Source: Pseudonocardia ammonioxydans (GTDB lineage Bacteria; Actinomycetota; Actinomycetes; Mycobacteriales; Pseudonocardiaceae). From it: a stretch of DNA of 36,756 bases. Each line of letters opens with the position of its first letter. The first letter of the stretch is position 1. The notes below the pieces were generated by a model. That model ran no database searches. It was not told where the DNA came from and saw only the letters and a list, made by a program, of their open reading frames with translations. Shown in pieces: positions 1 to 6,924 of the stretch. The translations under genes were made by a program, and so were the position numbers. The DNA is taken from contig NZ_FOUY01000050.1 of the NCBI RefSeq assembly GCF_900115005.1, positions 1 through 36,756 of the forward strand. Direction: 5' to 3'.

Positions 1-544
1 GTTACCCATCCAGCAAGATCCACCACCCGGCGATCATCACCGCCGAACCCGGATCAGCCTCTCACGACACGCCGAAACGCCGTTGCAGTACTAGGCGAGG
101 AGCCGCCCCGGGGTGCGGTGGTGTCACGGCGCCCCGGAGTTCCGTGCAACCGACCGTCCACGTGCGTCGCAGCTCCTCGCCCGGAGGAGGAATTCGCCCA
201 GGTGGACGTGGCCATGCAACTCCTCGGATAGAACCGTTGTCTTTCTGCCGTTGAGATGCTGATCGTAATTTCCGACCCCATCAATGCTCCGAGGACGAAC
301 GGGGGTCGATCCGTGACCACCGGGCGACTCCGGTAAACAGGCGGGCCTCGTTACCGCGTCGACACGAATGAGTGAACACGCAGGCGGGGCACGGCAATCG
401 TTCGCCGGTCATCTATTGATGCTAACCGTGGTTAGTTCCTGTCCGTCACACTGCGCACATCTCCGGTTTCCTGCCCGACGGCCTGGAGGCGCATCGACCT
501 CGATGGGTCCGCTCGGGACGGACGCCGCCGGACCTCGGTGGTCG
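1..544. other. Intergenic stretch with no supported gene
   Basis: No reading frame here has a convincing start, ribosome site and protein-like composition. The first 250 bases are less G+C-rich in places than the genes that follow, which could mean decayed sequence. The only structure I can point to is a short inverted repeat at 422-435 (arms CTAACC and GGTTAG around GT) upstream of the ChrB-like gene. It may be a regulatory site, but the arms are only six bases long. Confidence 0.5.
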
Positions 545-1141
545 ATGACGTGGCCGGACACGGATGGCAGGGTGCAGCGGGTGATCAAGGACGCCTCCGA
601 CGTCGAAACCTCCCCTTCGGGCTGGCTGGTGCTCGCCTACCGGGTCCCGCGCGAACCGAGTCGGCTGCGCGCGGGCGTGTGGCGGAGGCTGAAGAGCATC
701 GGCGCGGTCTACCTGCAGAACTCGGTCGCGGTGCTGCCCGACCCGACGGTCCACGAGCGTGCGCTCCGCTCGCTGCGCAAGGACATCACCGAGCTGGGCG
801 GTACGGCCCACCTGATGCGGTGCGAGGTTCTGGCCGGCGCGGGCGAGGTCGTCGCGAGCTACAACGCCGCGCGCGACGAGGAGTACGAGGAGATCGTCGA
901 CCGCTGCCGCGGGTTCCGGGCCGAGATCGACAAGGAGGCTGCCGCCGACAAGTTCACCTACGCGGAGCTGGAAGAGAACGACGAGGACCTCACCAAGCTC
1001 CGAGGCTGGTTCGACAAGGTCCGCCTCCGGGACTCGCTCGGGGCCCGGCGACGGGCTGCGGCCGAGGAGGCGCTACAGGACTGTGTCGCAGCGCTAGATG
1101 TGTTCGCCGAGCAGGTCTACCTGGCCGAGGACGGCCACTGA
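545..1141 (+). CDS. ChrB N-terminal-domain protein (chromate-resistance family)
   Basis: The protein of about 198 residues matches the ChrB family by its opening segment, WLVLAYRVPREPSRLRAGVW, followed by a hydrophobic stretch containing GAVYLQNSVAVLP. The C-terminal half is highly charged and probably helical. In characterised chromate operons ChrB accompanies the transporter ChrA and acts as a regulator or accessory factor. No ChrA gene lies next to this one, so a role in chromate resistance is only family inference. The frame stays open upstream to an ATG at 368, but the extra residues look unlike protein and I chose the ATG at 545. GTG codons at 572 and 581 are alternatives because no strong ribosome site marks 545. 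A hairpin about 50 bases after the stop probably ends the transcript. Confidence 0.75.
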   Translation: MTWPDTDGRVQRVIKDASDVETSPSGWLVLAYRVPREPSRLRAGVWRRLKSIGAVYLQNSVAVLPDPTVHERALRSLRKDITELGGTAHLMRCEVLAGAGEVVASYNAARDEEYEEIVDRCRGFRAEIDKEAAADKFTYAELEENDEDLTKLRGWFDKVRLRDSLGARRRAAAEEALQDCVAALDVFAEQVYLAEDGH

Positions 1142-1190
1142 CCGCCCGTCGTGTCGGTGGGCACGCTCGCTTCGCCGAATCGTCCATGGC

Positions 1191-1226
1191 CCTTCTTCCC
1201 CTGGTCTTCGGCCAGTGGGAAGGGGG
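1191..1226 (+). terminator. Probable terminator hairpin after the ChrB-like gene
   Basis: Bases 1191-1204 pair with 1212-1226 in a stem of 14 base pairs with one bulged T and two G-T pairs, closing a seven-base loop. It follows the stop of the ChrB-like gene by about 50 bases. There is no real T tract, as is common for actinomycete terminators. Confidence 0.45.
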
Positions 1227-1549
1227 TATTCCCGCCGGCCGCCTACGGCGGTAGCGCCTCCGGGGACCTGGCCACCGCGCTCGGACACATCACCCTGACT
1301 CGGCTCAGATCAGTGCAGCACTTCAGGGCCGCTGATGCACTCGAGCGCGGCTTGGAGGTCGTCGGGGATGGAGAAGATGCGTAGAAGATCCACGGGCGGG
1401 ATTCCTTCGGTTCGAAGAGGCCATGGCGTTCACGAAGGCCGGGGCTGTCCCGCAGTGCGGTCGCGGTGCGCACTCCGGTCCCGGCACCACCGACCGGTAC
1501 CGTCCTTCCCGACCCGCTCCCCGTGTGTCGGCAGCAAGGGTGCGGATCA
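1227..1549. other. Intergenic stretch, possibly with remnant coding
   Basis: No intact gene is supported. On the minus strand, a frame ending at 1310 reads IPPVDLLRIFSIPDDLQAAL and then ECISGPEVLH before its stop, and it looks protein-like. A neighbouring frame just upstream reads ALRDSPGLRERHGLFE. Together they could be a frameshifted relic of one small gene. I could not assign it to a family. Confidence 0.3.
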
Positions 1550-2242
1550 TTGGCCACACGGTACGACCGCGGCACGTCGAACTTCGACCGTCCCCTGGGG
1601 TTCTTCGACGCCGTCTACGGGTTCGCGTTGACGCTGCTGGTGACGACGATCGACGTGTCCGATCGGCAGGCCTGGCAGAGCCTCGACCGGCTCCTGGCCG
1701 ACCACGGCACCGAACTGCTGTCGTTCCTCATCAGCTTCGTGGTCATCGTGGCCTTCTGGCGGGCCAGCCACGACATGATCGGGCGTTTCACGGCGCTGGA
1801 CCCGGCGACGATCCTCGCGAACGTGGTGGTGCTCGGCTTCGTCGTCCTCGTCCCGTTCGCCACCGAGGCCATGGGCGACCCGGCGCTGCAGGACCTGCCG
1901 CTCCCGACCGCGATCTACGCATTCATCGTGGGCACGGCCCTCGTCGCGAGCATCGTGATGTACCAGATCGCGCTGTCCCGCGGCCTGGTGGAGGAGCCGG
2001 AACCACCGCGGGTCCGCCGGGTCCGGCTCCTGGACGCGGCGCTGATGCCCGCGGTCATGTTCGCTTCGATCCCGGTCACCTACCTCGGTGTCGCGATCTG
2101 GGGCGACTCGAGCGCGGGCAAGCTCTTCTGGATGCTCCTGATCGTGCTCGGTCCGCTCTCCGGGCGCCTGACCGAGCGGTACGTACGCCGCAGCGTCGTC
2201 GAGCGGGATCCGGCGTCCGATCCCGCGCCGGCGGACGAGTAA
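1550..2242 (+). CDS. TMEM175/DUF1211-family potassium-channel-like membrane protein
   Basis: The protein of about 230 residues has a first membrane segment carrying FFDAVYGFALTLLVTTI. This matches the R-x-x-x-F-S-D motif region of the TMEM175 (DUF1211) family with FFD in place of FSD. Further hydrophobic segments follow (LLSFLISFVVIVAFW, ILANVVVLGFVVLVPFA, the stretch after TAIYAFIVGT, and two near the C-terminus), giving about six membrane spans, the usual count for one bacterial repeat. Bacterial members form K+-selective leak channels. The frame is open from an ATG at 1466, but the residues before 1550 look non-native. The TTG at 1550 has AAGGG about ten bases upstream and begins a family-like N-terminus, so I prefer it. 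The next gene starts 55 bases after the stop on the same strand. Confidence 0.72.
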   Translation: MATRYDRGTSNFDRPLGFFDAVYGFALTLLVTTIDVSDRQAWQSLDRLLADHGTELLSFLISFVVIVAFWRASHDMIGRFTALDPATILANVVVLGFVVLVPFATEAMGDPALQDLPLPTAIYAFIVGTALVASIVMYQIALSRGLVEEPEPPRVRRVRLLDAALMPAVMFASIPVTYLGVAIWGDSSAGKLFWMLLIVLGPLSGRLTERYVRRSVVERDPASDPAPADE

Positions 2243-2297
2243 CACCGGCGCGATCGGGCGCGAGCCCCGACCGGGGCGCGGATCCGGGAGGCATGTC

Positions 2298-3458
2298 GTG
2301 AAGCTGTACTTCGACGACGAGGGTTTCGACGGCCAGCTCCAGCGTTCGGTCGGGAAGTGCGACTCGGGCATGGCCAACGTGGGCGAGTGCCTCTACATCG
2401 CCTCCCGGATCACGCCCGGGGACCGGGACAGCTGGTTCCGGGAATGGTCGGCGTTCGCCACGGCACTCGTCGAGCAGGCCGACACGGCGCTCTCCCGCGG
2501 TCACACCGTCAGCGCCCGCACCTGCTACCTGCGGGCCTGCGAGTACCACCGCCAGTCGTTCTTCTGGCACCGCGACGACCTCGACGGCACCGAGCTCCGG
2601 ACCGGGTACGACGCGAGCGTCCGGGCCTTCCGACGGGCCCTGCCGCTGATGGACCCGCCCGGCACGGTGCTCGACGGCGACACCCCCGGCTACCTGTTCA
2701 CACCACCGGGCAGCGGGCCGTTCCCGACCGTCCTGCACATCGGCGGCTACGACGGCACCGCCGAGGAGCTCGTCGCCTCGGCCGGTGCCGCACTCGACCG
2801 TGGCTGGGCCTTCGCTGCGCTCGACGGCCCGGGCACCGGGGCCCCGCTCTACCTGCACCGCGAGCCGATGCGCCCGGACTGGGAGAACGTCGTGCCGGGC
2901 ATGGTCGATCTGCTGCTGCGCCGGCCCTCGGTCGACCCCGACCGGATCGTGCTGGTCGGCCGGTCGTTCGGCGGCCTGCTCGCGCCCCGGGGCGCCTCGG
3001 GCGAGCCACGGCTCGCGGCGATGATCACCGACCCGGGCCAGATCGACATGGCGGTGGCGATGCAGGCGCGCTTCGGTGACCTGTGGGACCACATCGACGA
3101 CCCGGCCGCGGACGGCTGGTTCGAGGCGCTGCTGCAGAACCCGGGACTCCGGGCGTTCCTCGCGCCGCGCATGGTCACCCACGGCGTGTCGTCGGTCCGC
3201 GCCTACGTCGGCGACATGCGCCGCTACACCGCCCGCGACCAGGTGGCCGCGGTCAAGTGCCCCAGCTTCGTCACCGACAACGAGACCGACGTCGTCTCGA
3301 CCGGGCAGGGCCGGGAGCTCTACGACCGGCTGACCTGCCCCAAGGAGTTCCGCCGCTTCCGCCGGGCCGAGGGCGCCGAGGGCCACTGCGAAGGTATGGC
3401 ACCGGTGGTCTTCTGGACCGCGGCGTTCGACTGGCTCGACGACCAGCTCCCCCGCTGA
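2298..3458 (+). CDS. Alpha/beta hydrolase (FrsA/dipeptidyl-peptidase-like esterase)
   Basis: This 386-residue enzyme has a helical N-terminal domain (residues 1-120) and a C-terminal alpha/beta hydrolase fold. The nucleophile elbow GRSFGG places the catalytic serine near residue 223, the histidine is probably in EGHCEG (about residue 363), and the acid probably in DNETD (about 331). The oxyanion region reads HIGGYDGTAEE. This layout resembles FrsA-like esterases and 2,6-dihydroxypseudooxynicotine hydrolase, which cleave C-C or ester bonds in small molecules. The substrate here is unknown. The start is the ATG at 2298, preceded by a purine-rich GGGAGG site. The gene ends 27 bases from the convergent mosA-like gene. 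Confidence 0.8.
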   Translation: MKLYFDDEGFDGQLQRSVGKCDSGMANVGECLYIASRITPGDRDSWFREWSAFATALVEQADTALSRGHTVSARTCYLRACEYHRQSFFWHRDDLDGTELRTGYDASVRAFRRALPLMDPPGTVLDGDTPGYLFTPPGSGPFPTVLHIGGYDGTAEELVASAGAALDRGWAFAALDGPGTGAPLYLHREPMRPDWENVVPGMVDLLLRRPSVDPDRIVLVGRSFGGLLAPRGASGEPRLAAMITDPGQIDMAVAMQARFGDLWDHIDDPAADGWFEALLQNPGLRAFLAPRMVTHGVSSVRAYVGDMRRYTARDQVAAVKCPSFVTDNETDVVSTGQGRELYDRLTCPKEFRRFRRAEGAEGHCEGMAPVVFWTAAFDWLDDQLPR

Positions 3459-3485
3459 GCGGACCCGGGGCCCGGCCGAGCGGGT

Positions 3486-4283
3486 TCAGGCGGAGACGAC
3501 GGTCCCGACGTGCTCGCCGGCGAGCGCGCGGGTCAGGTTCCCGGTGCTCGTCCCGTCGATCACCTGGAACGACCGCACATGCTTGGCCCGCTGCAGGGTC
3601 CTCAGCGCCTCGCGGTCGACGGGCAGGTTCCGTGCCGGGTCCGCGAGCAGGTCGGCGGCCCGCGCGGCACGCAGCACGTCGTCCCCGTCGAGCACGCCGG
3701 GCACGTCGCGGACGTAGGTCAGCGACGCGGCACCCCACGCGTCGGCGAGCAGCAGGGCACCGGTGTCGGTGCGGTGTGCCGGGATCTTCCCGGCGGCGGA
3801 CGGGAACTCGTGCACCCCGTACGGCGGGTAGCCGTTGGTGACCGCGGCGTTCGACGCGGCCAGGTGCACCGGCAGCTGGTGCGCGACGGTGTCGTGGCCC
3901 AGGTAGGCGACCCCGCGATCGGCGAGCAGCGCGGCGACCAGGTGCCCGTTCTGCTCGGCCTCGCGGCCGGCGATCTCGGCCAGTGCCCCGGTGGGCAGCC
4001 CGAGGTCCAGCCCGACCCCGAGCGCGTGCCGCGCCCGGATGCCGGCGCCGGTCGCGATCAGGAGCGGGTCCCCGTCCAGTGCGGAGCGGATCTCGTCGAC
4101 CAGCGGCAGCAGCACATCGCGGCCCCTGTCCACGACCGACCGTCCACCGAGGACGATCACCCGCAGCCTCGGCAGCATCCGGATCACCGGCTGCTGCTGG
4201 TCGACCGGCTTCACCCGCTCGCGGTCGAGCAGGGTCTGGCGGGCGAGCGGGGACTCGACGTCCTTGCTGTAGGTGGTGCTCAC
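3486..4283 (-). CDS. mosA: Molybdenum storage protein alpha-subunit homologue (MosA-like)
   Basis: This 265-residue amino-acid-kinase-fold protein resembles the alpha subunit of the Azotobacter molybdenum storage protein, recognised by the N-terminal SPLARQTL segment, TGAGIRARHALGVGLDLGLP, the AEQNGH segment and the C-terminal GEHVGT. MoSto is a heterohexameric cage that uses ATP to pack molybdate into polyoxometalate clusters. Compared with my memory of the Azotobacter sequence, two functional sites differ: the first glycine loop reads RVIVLGG (residues 41-47) where I recall VVKIGG, so the lysine is lost, and PPYGVHEF (153-160) replaces a triple-histidine PPYHHHEF. The GTG start at 4283 overlaps the mosB-like stop as GTGA, with GGGGAG upstream, so translation is probably coupled. 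No nif genes are in the window. Confidence 0.82.
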   Translation of the reverse strand: MSTTYSKDVESPLARQTLLDRERVKPVDQQQPVIRMLPRLRVIVLGGRSVVDRGRDVLLPLVDEIRSALDGDPLLIATGAGIRARHALGVGLDLGLPTGALAEIAGREAEQNGHLVAALLADRGVAYLGHDTVAHQLPVHLAASNAAVTNGYPPYGVHEFPSAAGKIPAHRTDTGALLLADAWGAASLTYVRDVPGVLDGDDVLRAARAADLLADPARNLPVDREALRTLQRAKHVRSFQVIDGTSTGNLTRALAGEHVGTVVSA

Positions 4284-5107
4284 TTCGACTCCCCGGAGGT
4301 GATGATCGTGCCGACGTGCTCGCCCGCGAGGGCGCGGGTCAGGTTCCCGGGCTTGAGCCCGTTGACGATCTGCACGCTGCGCACGTGCCTCGCGCGCTTC
4401 ATCAGCTCCAGCACGGGACGCTCGATGATCAGGTCCGGCAGGTCCTGCTGGACCAGCTCGTCGACGGTGATCCGCGGGATCAGCGTGGCCGACGGGTCGG
4501 CCTTCGGGTTGGCCGTGTACAGGCCGTCCTCGTCCTTGACGAAGATCATGTTCTGGCAGCCGTAGGTCTCGGCGACCAGGTAGCAGCCGGCGTCGGTGCG
4601 GTACGGCGGGATCACGCCCTCGTCGGGCAGCGGCTGCCACATCGCGTACGGCGGCATGCCCGCGAAGATCGCCGCGCGAGACTCCGACAGGTACAGCGGC
4701 AGCGCCTCGAACCCGCCGCCGGACACCACGGGGACACCGTGGCGGGCCATCAGGTAGCCGAGCATCGTCGCGTTCTGCCCGGCGACGGCGTTGCCGACCG
4801 AGCTGAGCACGCCGGTGGGCAGACCCAGCTCGGCAGCCAGTGAGTAGGCGTGCCGGGCCCGGGTGCCGCCGCCGGTACCGATCAGCAGGCGGTGCGTCCG
4901 GCGGGCCTCCAGCAGCTCCTCGACCAGCGGGAACACTGCCTCGCGGCCGCGGTCGACGAAGCTCTGCCCGCCCACCTTGACCACCGAGACGTCCGGGAGC
5001 ACCCGGATGTCGGCGGTGCGCTTGGTGGCCGCGGCCAGCTCGGGGTCGTCGAGCGAGCGGCTCAGCAGCAGCGACTCGAGCTCGGCCGCGCTCGCGGCGT
5101 CGGTCAT
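4280..5107 (-). CDS. mosB: Molybdenum storage protein beta-subunit homologue (MosB-like)
   Basis: This 275-residue subunit matches MosB throughout: AELESLLLSRSLDDPEL near the N-terminus, VVKVGGQS (residues 42-49, with the loop lysine K44 kept), GTGGGTRARH, GVIPPYRTDAGC, MIFVKDEDGLYTANPK and NLTRALAGEHVGTII at the end. In MoSto, three beta and three alpha subunits form a closed chamber for molybdate clusters, with ATP bound at amino-acid-kinase sites. The frame is open to 5224, but the ATG at 5107 has GAGGAG just upstream and gives the family's usual length. It is the first gene of a two-gene unit whose second member overlaps it by four bases. I saw no molybdopterin-type riboswitch fold in the 150 bases upstream. 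Confidence 0.87.
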   Translation of the reverse strand: MTDAASAAELESLLLSRSLDDPELAAATKRTADIRVLPDVSVVKVGGQSFVDRGREAVFPLVEELLEARRTHRLLIGTGGGTRARHAYSLAAELGLPTGVLSSVGNAVAGQNATMLGYLMARHGVPVVSGGGFEALPLYLSESRAAIFAGMPPYAMWQPLPDEGVIPPYRTDAGCYLVAETYGCQNMIFVKDEDGLYTANPKADPSATLIPRITVDELVQQDLPDLIIERPVLELMKRARHVRSVQIVNGLKPGNLTRALAGEHVGTIITSGESK

Positions 5108-5456
5108 CAAGGCTCCTCGGGGTGGGGATCCGTCGATCGCGACCGGCAGGGCCGGCGACGATCGGGGCTCCCGCGAACCTAGCGGCTCAGGGGCCGGCAC
5201 GCCCGGGCCCGAGGTGCCTGTCACCAGGGGTGTGCGCCGAGCGGCCCGGTGCTCACCAGTCCCGGCAGGGCAGGGACTTGCCGTTCAGGGTGATCACGGC
5301 GCGGTCGCCCCGGGGTCCTCCACCCGGCATACCGCCATCCTGTTCACCCTGGTCAGGGGCAGGTTCTCGGCCGGCCGACGACGGACGGTAACCCGGTGGC
5401 CGGAAATCGGCTCGGTCGATAGGTTCCCGCCCGACGTCGTCCGAAGGGGAACCCAC
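5108..5456. other. Divergent intergenic region between mosB-like and DoxX-like genes
   Basis: This region must hold the promoters for both divergent genes. The only coding-like content is a 25-codon minus-strand ORF at 5253-5330. I could not pick out a confident -35/-10 pair or a metal-regulator box. Confidence 0.5.
5253..5330 (-). CDS. Possible 25-residue peptide upstream of mosB
   Basis: The ATG at 5330 has AGGA seven bases upstream. The peptide is MPGGGPRGDRAVITL followed by NGKSLPCRDW and a TGA stop. From the eighth codon on, every codon ends in G or C, as in real genes of this DNA, and the C-terminus contains one cysteine and a terminal tryptophan. It lies about 145 bases upstream of the mosB start on the same strand, so it could be a leader peptide, an independent small protein or the C-terminal relic of a lost gene. 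I do not recognise its family. Confidence 0.3.
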   Translation of the reverse strand: MPGGGPRGDRAVITLNGKSLPCRDW

Positions 5457-5807
5457 ATGTCCACCGCCTACGTCGTGCTCGCCGCCCTGCTCGCGGTGGT
5501 CCTGGCCTTCTCCGCCTACGGCAAGCTCACCCGCGCGACGACCGTCGTGCAGAACCTCGACCGCGCCGGGGTGCCCGGCTCCTGGTACCCGTGGCTCGCG
5601 GCTGCGGAGGCCGCGGGCGCGATCGGCCTCGTCGCCGGGATCTGGCTGCGTCCACTCGGGATCGCGGCCGCGATCGGGGTGGTGCTGTACTTCGTGGGCG
5701 CGGTCGTGGCCCACGTCGTGCACCGCGACACCGCAGGCATCAAGAACCCGGCGCCGTTGCTCGTGGCCGCCCTCGCCGCGACGGTGACCGGCGTGCTGAG
5801 CGCGTGA
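5457..5807 (+). CDS. DoxX-like small membrane protein
   Basis: The 116-residue protein has four hydrophobic segments (around residues 3-22, 43-62, 65-85 and 96-114), with a conserved-looking FSAYGKLTRA after the first. The size, four-helix plan and the F-S-A-x-x-K-L element fit the DoxX/DoxX-like family of inner-membrane proteins. Members are linked to terminal oxidases or thiol redox homeostasis in some species, but most are uncharacterised. The start at 5457 follows GAAGGGGA at proper spacing. The 349 bases upstream are shared with the divergent mosB-like gene. Confidence 0.75.
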   Translation: MSTAYVVLAALLAVVLAFSAYGKLTRATTVVQNLDRAGVPGSWYPWLAAAEAAGAIGLVAGIWLRPLGIAAAIGVVLYFVGAVVAHVVHRDTAGIKNPAPLLVAALAATVTGVLSA

Positions 5808-5819
5808 CGCCCCGCTGGT

Positions 5820-6110
5820 TCAGGCGCTCCGGCTCGGCTCGGGCGGCCCCGTCCCGGCGCCGGTCGCGACCGACTCGGGCACCTCGCCCGGGCGGTAGTC
5901 GGGCAGCCGGCTCGCCGGCACGATCGCGAGCGCGCTGATCCCGGCGAGCACCAGCAGCCCGAGGCGCAACCGTGGAGCTCGATGGCGACGCAGAGGCCGA
6001 ACGCCTCCGGATCGGTGCGTCCCAGGACCGGGATGTAGTCCGCGACGGCCCCCTCGCGGTGCCCGGCGGCCCGCTCGAACGCCCGGGTCAGCAGCCCGTC
6101 GGTGCGGGTC
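5820..6110 (-). pseudogene. Chimeric relic: glutaminase N-terminal piece joined to transporter C-terminal piece
   Basis: Reading the minus strand from about 6110, one frame gives LLTRAFERAAGHREGAVADY and then IPVLGRTDPEAFGLCVAIEL. This resembles the start of serine-dependent beta-lactamase-related glutaminases, whose opening contains VADYIPxLxxxDPxxFG. At about 5969 that match ends abruptly and a different frame continues as LRLGLLVLAGISALAIVPAS, then RLPDYRPGEVPE, to a stop at 5820. This looks like the last membrane helix and tail of a major-facilitator transporter. The two pieces sit in different frames with no intact gene around them, so an internal deletion probably fused the ends of two neighbouring genes. 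The glutaminase identity is good and the transporter identity moderate. Confidence 0.55.
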
Positions 6111-6282
6111 GCACGGGTACGGGTCCGTACCGGCGACCTGGGTCGACACCGTCGACGTCCAGCTCCATCCGGGGTCACCCCTCGTTGCGCGACGAATCCC
6201 CACATCGAACACGAGATGCGACGACTCCACCAGGGACGTCGGGCGATGGACCTCCACTGTGTCCGGCCGGGGCGGACGCGGT

Positions 6283-6322
6283 GACGGCCGGGACGGGAGT
6301 GTCCTCTCCCGTCCCGGCCGTC
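6283..6322 (-). terminator. Terminator of the GMC-PEBP operon
   Basis: A perfect 16-base-pair stem (6283-6298 with 6307-6322) closes an eight-base loop. It lies 17 bases beyond the stop of the PEBP-like gene, the last gene of the minus-strand operon. Confidence 0.75.
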
Positions 6323-6338
6323 GGATCCGGGTGCGCGG

Positions 6339-6893
6339 TCAGCGCTCGTAGGTGGCGGTGATCGTGGCCCGGGCCAGGGTGTGCGAGAACAGGTTGAACC
6401 CGAGGAACGCCGGCGAGGCTCCCTTGGGGATGCCCAGCGTGGGCACGTCGACGGCGTGCACGACGAAGTAGTAGTGGTGCACGCCGTGCCCCTCGGGCGG
6501 TGCCGCGCCGAGGTACTGGTGGATCCCCGCGTCGTTGGCGAGCGCGAGCGCGCCCTCCGGGAGCGTGGTGGAGCCGGGGTCACCGGCCCCCGCGGGGAGC
6601 TCCGTGACGCCGACCGGGAGGTCGGCGACCGCCCAGTGCCAGAACCCGCTGCCGGTCGGGGCGTCGGGGTCGAAGCAGGTGACGGCGAAGCTGCGGGTCG
6701 CGGACGGGAAGTCGCGCCAGCTCAGCTGCGGGGACCGGTCCTGTCCCCCGGCGCCCATGATCCCGCTGACCTGCGGCGCCGACAGCGGGACACCGTCGGA
6801 GATGTCGGTGCTGGTCAGCGTGAACGTCGGGACCTCGGGCAGGAACAGGTACGGGTCGGGTGGCGCCGAGGCGGGCGCGGTGCTGGTGGCCAT
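6339..6893 (-). CDS. YbhB/YbcL-type PEBP-like protein
   Basis: The 184-residue protein carries the phosphatidylethanolamine-binding-protein signature DPDAPTGSGFWHWAVADLP, followed by HHYYFVVHAVDVPTLGIP and a C-terminal TLARATITATYER. This is the pattern of YbhB/YbcL, bacterial relatives of Raf kinase inhibitor protein, small ligand-binding proteins of unclear role. The frame runs open to 7016, but the ATG at 6893, preceded by GGAGAAC, gives the normal family length. It is the third gene of the operon with the gluconate-dehydrogenase-like subunit and GMC flavoprotein, 31 bases after the flavoprotein stop, and is followed by a strong terminator. Why a PEBP protein travels with the oxidoreductase is not clear. 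Confidence 0.85.
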   Translation of the reverse strand: MATSTAPASAPPDPYLFLPEVPTFTLTSTDISDGVPLSAPQVSGIMGAGGQDRSPQLSWRDFPSATRSFAVTCFDPDAPTGSGFWHWAVADLPVGVTELPAGAGDPGSTTLPEGALALANDAGIHQYLGAAPPEGHGVHHYYFVVHAVDVPTLGIPKGASPAFLGFNLFSHTLARATITATYER

Positions 6894-6924
6894 GTGTTCT
6901 CCAGGGATCTCGGAAGGTCGGTGC

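Noticed and set aside
54..320. Minus-strand frame at the left edge as a gene
   Set aside because: It is Arg/Thr/Ser-rich, has no ribosome site or family resemblance, and its codon use differs from the genes around it.
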